Positions 43,480-51,572 of a stretch of DNA of 64,000 nucleotides are shown here, in pieces. Source of the stretch: CAZWLD01 sp964634685 (lineage in GTDB: Bacteria > Bacillota_I > Bacilli_A > Acholeplasmatales > JAEDCM01); NCBI GenBank assembly GCA_964634685.1, contig CAZWLD010000006.1:1-64000 (forward strand), written 5' to 3'. Position numbers and translations under genes: made by a program. Every line of letters begins with the position of its first letter. Position 1 is the stretch's first letter. The notes under the pieces are model-generated. The model did not search any database. It worked only from the letters and a program-made list of their open reading frames with translations, and had not been told where the DNA came from.

Positions 43480-45486
43480 ATGGATTTAGAAAAAAAGGAA
43501 TTGAGTTCATTAAAATACATAAGCAATAAAATTCAAAAGGCTTTAGCGGAAAAAGAAATATATACAGTTAATGATTTATTACGATTTTTTCCAATCCGTT
43601 ATGAAAAGCGAATTTTATCATCGATAAATGATAAAAATGTTGATATATTAGTTAAAGCTACGATTGTGAGTTCACCTGCAATGACAGTTCATCGAGAGAA
43701 TTTATCAAGCATTTCCTTTATGGCCTTAAGCGAGGGTGTTGAGTTTCGGGTTACTATTTTTAATCGCAAGCAATTGTTAAATAAGCTTACTCTTAATAAG
43801 GAAATATATCTAGAAGGTAAATATGAACGCTACCGCAAGCAATTTACCGCATCAAATATCTTTTTTAATTTTCGTAATGGCATTGAGCCTGTTTATGGTA
43901 TCAATTTAACCTATCCATCCTATTTTAAAACTGTCATTCAAAACACTTATGATTATTATGGAGCATATTTGCAAGAAAGCTTACCCGAGCCGATATTGAA
44001 AAAATATCATTTATTGCCAATTACGGATTTGGTTGAAAAAGCCCATTTTCCTAAAACTCTTGATGACATTAAGGAAGTTAATCGAAGGACAAAATATGAG
44101 GAGTTTTTTTTGTTTGAATTATTAATTAAAGCCTATCAAAAAATGAATCGAGCTACCGATAAGGAGCCTATAAATTATCAAATTGATCAAGTGAAGGACT
44201 TTATTAAGACTATCCCCTTTGAACTAACAGATGACCAAAAAAAGGCCGTTAATGATGTTTTTCGTGATATGAAAAATAATTATCCCGCCAATCGTTTGAT
44301 TCAAGGCGATGTTGGAAGTGGAAAGACAATCGTTGCGAGTATTGCTTTTTATGCGGTTAAAACCGCTTCCTATCAAGGAGCCTTTATGGCTCCAACCGAA
44401 ATCTTGGCAAATCAACACTATCATAATTTATGCGAAATATATCGAAATGTTGACATGCGGGTTGAGCTTTTAACAAGCTCCATCAAGGGAAAGAAAAGAA
44501 AAGATATCTTAGAAAGATTAGCCAAGGGGGAGATTGATGTTTTAGTTGGAACGCATGCTTTAATATCGGATAATATTATTTTTAAAGATTTGCGTTTGGT
44601 TATTACGGATGAACAGCATCGATTTGGGGTCAATCAACGAGCCTTGTTAAGGAAGAAGGGTCATAATCCCGATGTTGTATATCTAACCGCAACGCCGATT
44701 CCAAGGACCCTGGCCATTAGTGCCTTTGGTGATATGGATATATCTTCAATCAAAGCGATGCCCTCGGGACGCAAGCAAATTGTAACGAAGGTGATAAATA
44801 AAGAAAATGAAAATTTAGTTTTTGATTTTATCAAAAAAGAAATATCCCTAAATCATCAAGCATATATTATTGCGCCCTTAGTCGAAAATAGTGAAGCAAT
44901 GGATTTAGAAAATGTCAATGATTTATTTGAAAGAGTATCATCCTATTTTGATGGTGACTGCCTTTTAGTTCATGGAAAAATGAAGTCGATTGATAAGGAT
45001 AGTGCGATGGAGGCCTTTAAAAGACATGAAAAGTCGATTTTAGTTTCCACAACCGTTATTGAGGTCGGAGTTGATGTCAAGGATGCGACGGTAATTGCGA
45101 TTTTTGATGCTCATCGCTTTGGCTTATCGCAAATTCATCAATTAAGAGGGCGTGTTGGCCGCAATTCCCTTCAATCATATTGTTTCCTTTTATCTGACAA
45201 GGTCAACAATGAACGTCTTCAAATTTTAGAAAAAATAAGCGATGGCTTTTTACTTAGTGAAGAGGATTTAAAGTTAAGGGGTCCGGGTGATTTTTTTGGA
45301 AATAAGCAATCAGGAATGCCAACCTTTATTTATGGAGATATTGTCAAGGATTACAATATTTTAAGTGTTGCGATGGATGATGCGAGCCAGATAATTAATA
45401 ATGAGCTTTATAAAAAAGAAGAATACCAAATCCTTTATAAATATCTCAAATCGTTTGAATTTTTGAAAAAGGGTATTTTAGATTAG
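43480..45486 (+). CDS. recG: ATP-dependent DNA helicase RecG
   Basis: 668-residue superfamily 2 helicase that rewinds stalled forks and branches. The wedge/OB domain lies in the first 230 residues. Helicase motifs follow: GDVGSGKTIVA (I), MAPTEILANQHY (Ia), ITDEQHRFGV (II, DEQH), TATPIPRTLAI (III) and QLRGRVGRN (VI). AGGTGAGG precedes ATG 43480; earlier in-frame starts are too close to it. Neighbours plsX and rnc follow as in many Bacilli. Confidence 0.96.
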   Translation: MDLEKKELSSLKYISNKIQKALAEKEIYTVNDLLRFFPIRYEKRILSSINDKNVDILVKATIVSSPAMTVHRENLSSISFMALSEGVEFRVTIFNRKQLLNKLTLNKEIYLEGKYERYRKQFTASNIFFNFRNGIEPVYGINLTYPSYFKTVIQNTYDYYGAYLQESLPEPILKKYHLLPITDLVEKAHFPKTLDDIKEVNRRTKYEEFFLFELLIKAYQKMNRATDKEPINYQIDQVKDFIKTIPFELTDDQKKAVNDVFRDMKNNYPANRLIQGDVGSGKTIVASIAFYAVKTASYQGAFMAPTEILANQHYHNLCEIYRNVDMRVELLTSSIKGKKRKDILERLAKGEIDVLVGTHALISDNIIFKDLRLVITDEQHRFGVNQRALLRKKGHNPDVVYLTATPIPRTLAISAFGDMDISSIKAMPSGRKQIVTKVINKENENLVFDFIKKEISLNHQAYIIAPLVENSEAMDLENVNDLFERVSSYFDGDCLLVHGKMKSIDKDSAMEAFKRHEKSILVSTTVIEVGVDVKDATVIAIFDAHRFGLSQIHQLRGRVGRNSLQSYCFLLSDKVNNERLQILEKISDGFLLSEEDLKLRGPGDFFGNKQSGMPTFIYGDIVKDYNILSVAMDDASQIINNELYKKEEYQILYKYLKSFEFLKKGILD

Positions 45487-45552
45487 GGTTTATTATGGTA
45501 TAATATCATAGAGTTATTAGCCTAAAAAAATCCCTTAAAGGAGGAATAAAAT

Positions 45553-46551
45553 ATGATTAAAATTGCTGTTGATGCAATGGGTGGCGATAATGCTCCGGAT
45601 ATTACAGTTAAAGGAGCTATGGACGCAATCAAAGAATTTGAGGATATCGAAATTGTCCTCTATGGCGATGAAAATAAAATCAAACCGCTTTTAACAAATA
45701 GCGAAAGAATTTCGATTGTTCATACCGATAAATTTATTGATATGGGTGAACATGATCCAGTCGCTAGCATTCGAAATAATAAAGATACCTCATTAGTTAT
45801 GGCTTTCCAAGCTGGAAAAAATAAAGAGGTCGATGCCGTTGTAAGTGCTGGCCCAACGCAAGCGATTGTTGTTGGTGCCCATTTGATTGTCAAAAAAATG
45901 AAATCAATGCACCGGGTGGCTTTGGCTCCAATCATTCCATCATTAGATGGTAATGGGAAGATTTTACTTGACTGTGGAGCTAACGTTGAGCTTCGTCCTG
46001 AGCATTTATTAGAATTAGCCCTATATGCCAAAGCTTTAGCGGCTGTGGCTTTAAATAAAACTAATCCGAAGATTGGTTTGATTAATATTGGGGTCGAAGA
46101 GGGAAAAGGACGTCAGGTTGATTGTGAAACCTATGATTTATTTAAAAGCTGTGACAAAATCAACTTTGCCGGAAATATTGAACCTAAAGAGGCTTTAACT
46201 AGTGATTGTGATATCTTGGTTACTGATGGCTTTACCGGTAATATTTTTATGAAAACAATTGAAGGTACAGCTAAAACAATGGGTATTATGCTAAAGGAAG
46301 AAATTAAAAAATCCCTTGGCGGAAAAATTGGCTATCTATTTATGAGAAAAAACCTCAAAAATTATAAAAAACGTTTAGATTCAAGTGAAGTCGGAGGCGC
46401 GATGATTTGTGGTGTCCCTGTTCCTATCGTTAAGGCTCATGGATCTTCTGATGCGTATGCCTTTAAAAATGCGATTCGTCAGGTTAGAAAATTAGTTAAG
46501 GGTGACGTTATAGCTAAGATTGAAAAAAGCCTAGGTGAGGCTAATGAGTAA
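45553..46551 (+). CDS. plsX: Phosphate acyltransferase PlsX
   Basis: 332 residues. KIAVDAMGGDNAPD start, GAHLIVKKMKSMHRVALAP, LLDCGANVELRPEHL and LVTDGFTGNIFMKTIEG are typical. PlsX makes acyl phosphate from acyl-ACP for phospholipid synthesis. It overlaps rnc by eight bases. acpP is not between them here. Confidence 0.97.
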   Translation: MIKIAVDAMGGDNAPDITVKGAMDAIKEFEDIEIVLYGDENKIKPLLTNSERISIVHTDKFIDMGEHDPVASIRNNKDTSLVMAFQAGKNKEVDAVVSAGPTQAIVVGAHLIVKKMKSMHRVALAPIIPSLDGNGKILLDCGANVELRPEHLLELALYAKALAAVALNKTNPKIGLINIGVEEGKGRQVDCETYDLFKSCDKINFAGNIEPKEALTSDCDILVTDGFTGNIFMKTIEGTAKTMGIMLKEEIKKSLGGKIGYLFMRKNLKNYKKRLDSSEVGGAMICGVPVPIVKAHGSSDAYAFKNAIRQVRKLVKGDVIAKIEKSLGEANE

Positions 46552-47194
46552 TATTTTAGACTTCATCAATTCGTTTAAAAATCAAAGCTTATTAAATGAA
46601 GCCTTTACGCATTCATCCTATGCTAATGAGCATAATACACCAAATAATGAGCGCTTAGAATATTTGGGTGATGCGGTTTTAGAGTTATGTATGAGTGATT
46701 ATTTATATAATAATTACTCCTTAAATGAAGGCGAAATGACGAAAAAGAGAGCTCAATCAGTTTGCGAGGATGCCCTTGTGACCTATGCTGATAAAATTGG
46801 CCTTCCCAAGTATATTAAGCTTGGTCATGGTGAAGAATTAAGTGGAGGTAGAATGCGCCACGCGATTATTGCGGATGCCTTTGAGGCGTTTTTGGGAGCT
46901 ATTTATTTAGATCAAGGCTTTTCTCGCGCTAATGAATTCTTTTATATGGCGGTAGTGCCATATATTAATGATGTTGAATTTATCGTCGATTATAAGTCCA
47001 TTTTGCAGGAAAGAGTTCAAGCTGATAAAAGATCAATCAGCTATTATATTTCCAAAGAGGAAGGTCCTGCTCACAATAAAACCTTTGAGGCAGTTTGTGA
47101 TATGGAAGGTATTATATTAGGCCGAGGAATTGGCAAAACCAAAAAGGAAGCCGAACAAAATGCGGCCAAGGAAGCCTTGAATAAACAGGCATAG
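46544..47194 (+). CDS. rnc: Ribonuclease III
   Basis: 216 residues. Catalytic domain with NERLEYLGDAVLEL signature and DAFEAFLGAIYLD, then a C-terminal double-stranded RNA-binding domain (DYKSILQERVQADKRSISYYI ... KTKKEAEQNAAKEAL). It cleaves dsRNA during rRNA and mRNA maturation. ATG 46544 has AGGTGAGG upstream and overlaps the plsX end. Confidence 0.97.
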   Translation: MSNILDFINSFKNQSLLNEAFTHSSYANEHNTPNNERLEYLGDAVLELCMSDYLYNNYSLNEGEMTKKRAQSVCEDALVTYADKIGLPKYIKLGHGEELSGGRMRHAIIADAFEAFLGAIYLDQGFSRANEFFYMAVVPYINDVEFIVDYKSILQERVQADKRSISYYISKEEGPAHNKTFEAVCDMEGIILGRGIGKTKKEAEQNAAKEALNKQA

Positions 47195-47205
47195 GAGGGA
47201 AAATT

Positions 47206-47442
47206 ATGGCATTACATCGTTCAGAAGATAAAATGGTTTTAGGAGTATGTAAAGGAATTGCTGAGGAATACAATTATGATGTTTCTTTGGTTAGAATATT
47301 AGTTGTGGTTTTAGGATTAATATCTGCTGGTACAATCTTAGTTGTATATATCGTTCTTGGCATTATTCTACCTTTAGGTGATGAAGCTTCACCAAAGGAA
47401 ACAGAGGAAGAAAAGAATGATGACGATGATTATAACTTTTAG
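47206..47442 (+). CDS. PspC domain protein
   Basis: 78 residues. The PspC domain (LHRSEDKMVLGVCKGIAEEYNYDVSLVRILVVVLGLISAG) has one or two membrane helices, and the tail is acidic (KETEEEKNDDDDYNF). PspC-type proteins sense envelope stress; the role in this context is inferred only. Confidence 0.85.
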   Translation: MALHRSEDKMVLGVCKGIAEEYNYDVSLVRILVVVLGLISAGTILVVYIVLGIILPLGDEASPKETEEEKNDDDDYNF

Positions 47443-47453
47443 AGGGTAATTTT

Positions 47454-47951
47454 ATGGATAAGGTTTACGATGGAAGATTGTTAAAGGTTTATACCAAGGA
47501 AGTTCATTTACCTAATGGAGTTGTTAAAAAATATGAGATGATTAATCATCCAGGCGCTGTTGGAATCTTAGCCTTTGACGGTGATGATATCATTTTGGTT
47601 CGTCAAAATCGACCGGCGGTAGATAAGGCTTTACTTGAAATACCAGCAGGCAAGCTTGAGATTGATGAAAATCCTCTCGATGCGGCCAAAAGAGAATTTA
47701 GTGAAGAAACAGGATATGAAGCGAAATCAATTAAATATTTAGGTGCGATGTTACCATCAGTTGGATATACTAATGAGGTTATTCATTTATATTTGGCCTC
47801 TGATTTATCAAAGGGTGATATGCATTTAGATGAGGATGAATTTTTAAATGTTGTTTATATGAACAAAAATGAATTTCATCAAATGGTTATGAATAATGAA
47901 ATTGAGGACGCCAAAACATTAATCGCATATTTAAAATATTTAGCCCTTTAA
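47454..47951 (+). CDS. NUDIX hydrolase, ADP-ribose pyrophosphatase type
   Basis: 165 residues with the Nudix box GKLEIDENPLDAAKREFSEETGYEA (about 65-89; GX5EX7REUXEEXGU pattern) and the YTNEVIHLYLA segment of NudF-like enzymes. It probably hydrolyses ADP-ribose to AMP and ribose 5-phosphate in the cytosol. The stop codon is inside the following terminator. Confidence 0.88.
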   Translation: MDKVYDGRLLKVYTKEVHLPNGVVKKYEMINHPGAVGILAFDGDDIILVRQNRPAVDKALLEIPAGKLEIDENPLDAAKREFSEETGYEAKSIKYLGAMLPSVGYTNEVIHLYLASDLSKGDMHLDEDEFLNVVYMNKNEFHQMVMNNEIEDAKTLIAYLKYLAL

Positions 47952-47968
47952 GGGGCTTTTTTTTCTTT
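47942..47968 (+). terminator. Terminator after nudix gene
   Basis: AGCCCTTTAAGGGGCT hairpin is followed by eight T. Confidence 0.75.
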
Positions 47969-47997
47969 TTTGCATAATTTATATTAGGTGGTAAATA

Positions 47998-48621
47998 ATG
48001 AGTATTCAAATATCTGGTATTAATGGGAAAATGGGCTCCTATGTAAAAAAATATCTTGAGGATAAATATGATATTGTTGATGATGGTGATATTTTAATTG
48101 ATTTTACGAGAGCTGATTATTGTGTTGATGTTATCAAAGAAGCCTTAAAGAAGAAAAAAAAGGTCATATCAGGCACAACCAATATTAATCCTAATGATCT
48201 TTATGAAATCAAAAAATACTCGATTGAAAATGAAGCCTCCTTTATTTGGGTTTCCAATTTCTCGAAAGGGGCAGCTTCTTTATTTTCTATTCTTGATGTC
48301 TTATCTCCCCATTTTGATAATGTAAAAATTATTGAAACCCATAATAAAAGTAAGATTGATAAGCCCTCCGGTACGGCGAAGGAATATGCGCAAAGACTAG
48401 TTGATTGTTCTGTTGAATCGATTAGAAATGACGATACAACCGCAACTCACGAAATTATCTTTGAAAACAAAGGCGAAAAATTAACTATAAGGCACGAAAT
48501 CTTCAGTAAGGAAGCTTTTATGAATGGGATAATGATTTCAATTGAGCTTTTGACAAAAATCGATTATACGCTAATTGTTGGCCTTGATGATTTTTTAGAT
48601 TTATTGAAAATAGTTGATTAG
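47998..48621 (+). CDS. dapB: Dihydrodipicolinate reductase, compact form
   Basis: 207 residues, against the usual 240-270. The NAD(P)-binding GINGKMGS is followed almost at once by DILIDFTRADYC, so most of the second strand-helix of the Rossmann fold is missing. Conserved VISGTTNI, SNFSKGAASLF, ETHNKSKIDKPSGTA (substrate His/Lys; the second His of HH is Asn) and the C-terminal helix are present. It makes tetrahydrodipicolinate for lysine and diaminopimelate. The pathway also feeds dipicolinate for spores. Confidence 0.85.
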   Translation: MSIQISGINGKMGSYVKKYLEDKYDIVDDGDILIDFTRADYCVDVIKEALKKKKKVISGTTNINPNDLYEIKKYSIENEASFIWVSNFSKGAASLFSILDVLSPHFDNVKIIETHNKSKIDKPSGTAKEYAQRLVDCSVESIRNDDTTATHEIIFENKGEKLTIRHEIFSKEAFMNGIMISIELLTKIDYTLIVGLDDFLDLLKIVD

Positions 48622-48652
48622 GTGTGATATAATTAATCTTAGGTGATGATTA

Positions 48653-49249
48653 ATGCTTAAGGAATTATTAAATGCTAGATCAATTAATATCTATCTTGTA
48701 TTGCTAAAGGAATATCGAAGGCTAGGTCTTGATGAGGTTGAACTAGTTATCTTAATGAATTTATTTTTAGATAATGAAAACGGAATATATGTTTTGAAGT
48801 TTAAAAAGCTAACCCAAAGAATGAGTATTAGTGTTAATGAGTGCGAAGAAAAAATGCAGGGCTTAATGAACAAAGGGTTTGTTGAGATTCGGGTTGAATA
48901 TGATAAGCAAAATCGAGCAACTGAATATTTTGATTTGAATCCGACTCTAAAAATGTTAGAAAAAATTTATTCTTTAGAGGCTGAGGATGAAAAAAATCAA
49001 AAGATTATTTCGATGATCGAGCATCAATTAGGTTCGGCTTTATCTCCGAATGATATCAATGTTGTGTTAAGCTGGAAGAGCTATTCCTATGAGGAAATAA
49101 TGGAGGCCTATAGTAAGGCTTTAGCTAATGGTGTCGTAAGCGTCAATTATATTAATTCAATCTTGCGAAGCCAGGAACGTCTTGACAGAACTGTTGATGA
49201 AGCAAAATCGAAGGCGATTAAGGATTTTGTTAAGGGTATCAAGCGATGA
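48653..49249 (+). CDS. dnaD: DnaD-like replication initiation protein
   Basis: 198 residues. The N-terminal winged helix (about 1-90, LDEVELVILMNLFLDNENGIYVLKFKKLTQRM) is followed by the C-terminal DnaD/DnaB helical domain ending SYEEIMEAYSKALANGVVSVNYINSILRSQ. It helps load the helicase at primosomes. It overlaps nth by four bases, the Bacillus dnaD-nth order. Confidence 0.9.
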   Translation: MLKELLNARSINIYLVLLKEYRRLGLDEVELVILMNLFLDNENGIYVLKFKKLTQRMSISVNECEEKMQGLMNKGFVEIRVEYDKQNRATEYFDLNPTLKMLEKIYSLEAEDEKNQKIISMIEHQLGSALSPNDINVVLSWKSYSYEEIMEAYSKALANGVVSVNYINSILRSQERLDRTVDEAKSKAIKDFVKGIKR

Positions 49250-49869
49250 TTGATGAAATAATGAAGGCTTTGGATTTGATGTTTCCAAATGCTCATTGTG
49301 AATTAATTTATCATAATAGCTATGAGCTTTTAGTTGCGATAATGTTATCTGCCCAAACAACTGATAAAGCCGTTAATAAGGTTACACCAGCTTTGTTTTT
49401 AGAATGCCCGACAATTGAGTCTTTAGCTAAGGCTGATTATTCTTTAATTGAAAATTGTATTAGAGCCTTGGGATTATTTCGGAATAAGGCCAAAAATTTA
49501 AAGCTTATGGCTAATGATGTAATCACCTATTATAATGGGGAGATTCCTAAGGATTTTACTTCATTGACATCGTTACCAGGAGTAGGAAGAAAAACGGCGA
49601 ATGTTTTCTTGGCTGAGTTTTATCAAATTCCTAGGGTTCCCGTTGACACACACGTGGAAAGAGTTACAAAAAGATTAGGGATTGTATCACAGGAGGCTTC
49701 GGTTTTAGAAACAGAAAAGAAAATTATGGAAGCTTTTCCTACTGATAAATGGATAAAGCTTCATCATCAATTTATTTTTTTAGGAAGATATGTATGCAAG
49801 GCCCAAAGGCCTAATTGTTGTGAATGCAAATTACATAATATTTGTCAAAAGGGTGATAAGAATGTATAG
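49246..49869 (+). CDS. nth: Endonuclease III
   Basis: 207 residues. Helix-hairpin-helix SLPGVGRKTANVFLAEFYQIPRVPVDTHVERV with catalytic Lys (GRKTANV) and Asp (VDTH), and a C-terminal [4Fe-4S] cluster (C-x6-C-x2-C-x5-C: CKAQRPNCCECKLHNIC). It removes oxidised pyrimidines and nicks at abasic sites. It ends by overlapping the Cse60-like gene. Confidence 0.96.
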   Translation: MIDEIMKALDLMFPNAHCELIYHNSYELLVAIMLSAQTTDKAVNKVTPALFLECPTIESLAKADYSLIENCIRALGLFRNKAKNLKLMANDVITYYNGEIPKDFTSLTSLPGVGRKTANVFLAEFYQIPRVPVDTHVERVTKRLGIVSQEASVLETEKKIMEAFPTDKWIKLHHQFIFLGRYVCKAQRPNCCECKLHNICQKGDKNV

Positions 49870-50038
49870 GGTAAAAATTTTTGATTTTGAGCATGAATCA
49901 GATTTAGAAGAGGAAATTAATAAGTTTTTGCAAAAGGATATTATTTTGAAGGAAATAAAGTATCAAACAAGCCATTTTTTTGATGGTAGAGAGCAAATTT
50001 ACAGTTTTTCAGCCATGATAATTTTTGAGAAAAAATAG
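49862..50038 (+). CDS. Cse60-like sporulation protein
   Basis: 58 residues: MYRVKIFDFEHESDLEEEIN, then FDGREQIYSFSAMIIFEKK. This matches by recall the Bacillus Cse60 protein (about 60 residues, controlled by sigma-E; VKIFDFEHE and QIYSFSAM are the hallmark). Its role in sporulation is not established. The ATG lies inside the last codons of nth, so translation is coupled to it. The open frame continues upstream into nth, but this start gives the family length. Confidence 0.8.
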   Translation: MYRVKIFDFEHESDLEEEINKFLQKDIILKEIKYQTSHFFDGREQIYSFSAMIIFEKK

Positions 50039-50039
50039 C

Positions 50040-50192
50040 TTGTTTAAAAATTTATGAAATTTTTCAAACGGTAATATCTTTTTTTTTGTCTCCAAAAGTG
50101 ATAATGTAAGAGTGAAAATTGCAATTTTCAAAAAGTTTTGAGAAACGCGTGATCACGATAAAGGAAAAATTTATCATTGAAAGGAATTATCT
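50040..50192. promoter_or_regulatory. Regulatory region with three palindromes
   Basis: GTTTAAAAATTT/AAATTTTTcAAAC (50042-50069) is followed by the perfect 18-base palindrome TGAAAATTGCAATTTTCA (50113-50130) and CGTGATCACG (50148-50157). They lie between nth/cse60 and the HTH-TPR regulator and look like operator sites for it. Confidence 0.5.
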
Positions 50193-51422
50193 ATGGAGGT
50201 AGAAAAATTAATTAAGGATTTGAAAAAACGAAAAAATAAGGATAATAAGTTTAGCCGTATTATTGGAATTGAGCTTAAAAAGCTTAGGCTAAAGCTGAAT
50301 TTAACGCTTCAGGAGGTATGTAGCGGTATTTGTTGTACAAGCTATCTATCGAAGATGGAAAATAATGTGGTGGGAATACGTCCCTCTTATGTTAGCGAGC
50401 TTTTTGAGAAGATGAATGGGGAAAATAGTGTCCCTATTATCAATCCTCTTCAATATGAAAATGTTATTAATGCGGCGATTAAGGCGTTTTATTATCAAAA
50501 TACGGATGTATTAAGAGCAATTGATAATTATACGAAAAATCGTGAAATGGCTTACTATTTGGACATTATTAATATGATAATGGGAATTGCTTATGATGAT
50601 TTAGATCGAAGTGAGAGGGCCGTTCAAACAATTTTGGGATATAAGGAAACTCTTGAGGATGAGGATTTGATTGTTGTCGCTTTATTTATTGCGATTTATT
50701 ATTTTAAATCTCGTCATTATTTGGAATGTAAAAGAGTACTTGATTCTTTGGCATCATTTGAACTAAAGGGCGAAAAGGAAATTCTCTATTTGTATTATCG
50801 CTTTTATACTTGCTTTAGGTTAAAGAAATATTTAGAAATTGAAGGCTTATTTGAGTCTTTATCAAGGGCGTTATATATGACCTCAAATGATTCTTTACTT
50901 AGAAAGGTAAAAAAGGATTATTTACAAATATTGGCGATAATGGGACTTCAAGACAAGGCTAAAGAAATCTATGCAAATTTTAAAGAGATTCATTCAAATG
51001 AGATGATGGCTTTTCTTGCATATTACCAAAATATGCCGGAGGATGTTCGAAAAATATTGGCTCCGGTCAAAAATCGAAGCATTAATTATTATTGTTTGAT
51101 GATTAAGTATTTTGATGATCTTCAAGAGACCGAGGAGGTTGTTTCCTTGCTTAAGGAGATTGATTTTGAACACCTTGATGGTGAAAAGGAGCTAGTTGAT
51201 TTTCTATTGTATATGCGAATTAAATATTTGAATATAAATGATTTTTCAGCTGTTAAGAATTATTTACGAAATATTGTTCTTCCTATTAAATATGAGGAAT
51301 GCGATGTTCAAGCATTAGAATTCTATGTTAGGGAGCTATGCCTTATTTTGACTAAGGAGGCTCATTATAAGGAAACCTTGGCAGTGATATCAAAATATAA
51401 TCGGCTAATGGAAAGCATATAG
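50193..51422 (+). CDS. HTH-TPR regulator, RRNPP/Rgg-like
   Basis: 409 residues. N-terminal helix-turn-helix (FSRIIGIELKKLRLKLNLTLQEVCSGICCTSYLSKMENN, about 19-60) and a C-terminal string of TPR-like helical pairs. Such proteins bind small signalling peptides and switch promoters near them. Palindromes upstream may be its operators, and an ABC exporter pair follows 150 bases downstream, a likely target. The cognate peptide gene is not evident here. Confidence 0.75.
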   Translation: MEVEKLIKDLKKRKNKDNKFSRIIGIELKKLRLKLNLTLQEVCSGICCTSYLSKMENNVVGIRPSYVSELFEKMNGENSVPIINPLQYENVINAAIKAFYYQNTDVLRAIDNYTKNREMAYYLDIINMIMGIAYDDLDRSERAVQTILGYKETLEDEDLIVVALFIAIYYFKSRHYLECKRVLDSLASFELKGEKEILYLYYRFYTCFRLKKYLEIEGLFESLSRALYMTSNDSLLRKVKKDYLQILAIMGLQDKAKEIYANFKEIHSNEMMAFLAYYQNMPEDVRKILAPVKNRSINYYCLMIKYFDDLQETEEVVSLLKEIDFEHLDGEKELVDFLLYMRIKYLNINDFSAVKNYLRNIVLPIKYEECDVQALEFYVRELCLILTKEAHYKETLAVISKYNRLMESI

Positions 51423-51479
51423 CAAATTTAAAATAATTTTATCGAGAGCATTTAGCTCTTTGAGAACATTTAGCTTTTT

Positions 51480-51502
51480 GGGGACTTTTGTCCCCTTTTT
51501 TT
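51480..51502 (+). terminator. Terminator after HTH-TPR gene
   Basis: GGGGAC pairs with GTCCCC across TTTT and is followed by seven T. Two near-repeats of AACATTTAGCTTTTT / AGCATTTAGCTCTTT precede it. Confidence 0.85.
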
Positions 51503-51572
51503 GAATATAAATCCTATTTATGTATTCACAAATATATCCTTATGATATATAATCAATAGAGGTGGTGAGAAA

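Noticed and set aside
44224..44633. Minus-strand ORFs of 66-70 codons inside recG
   Set aside because: Opposite-strand shadows of conserved helicase motifs, no ribosome site or conserved feature.
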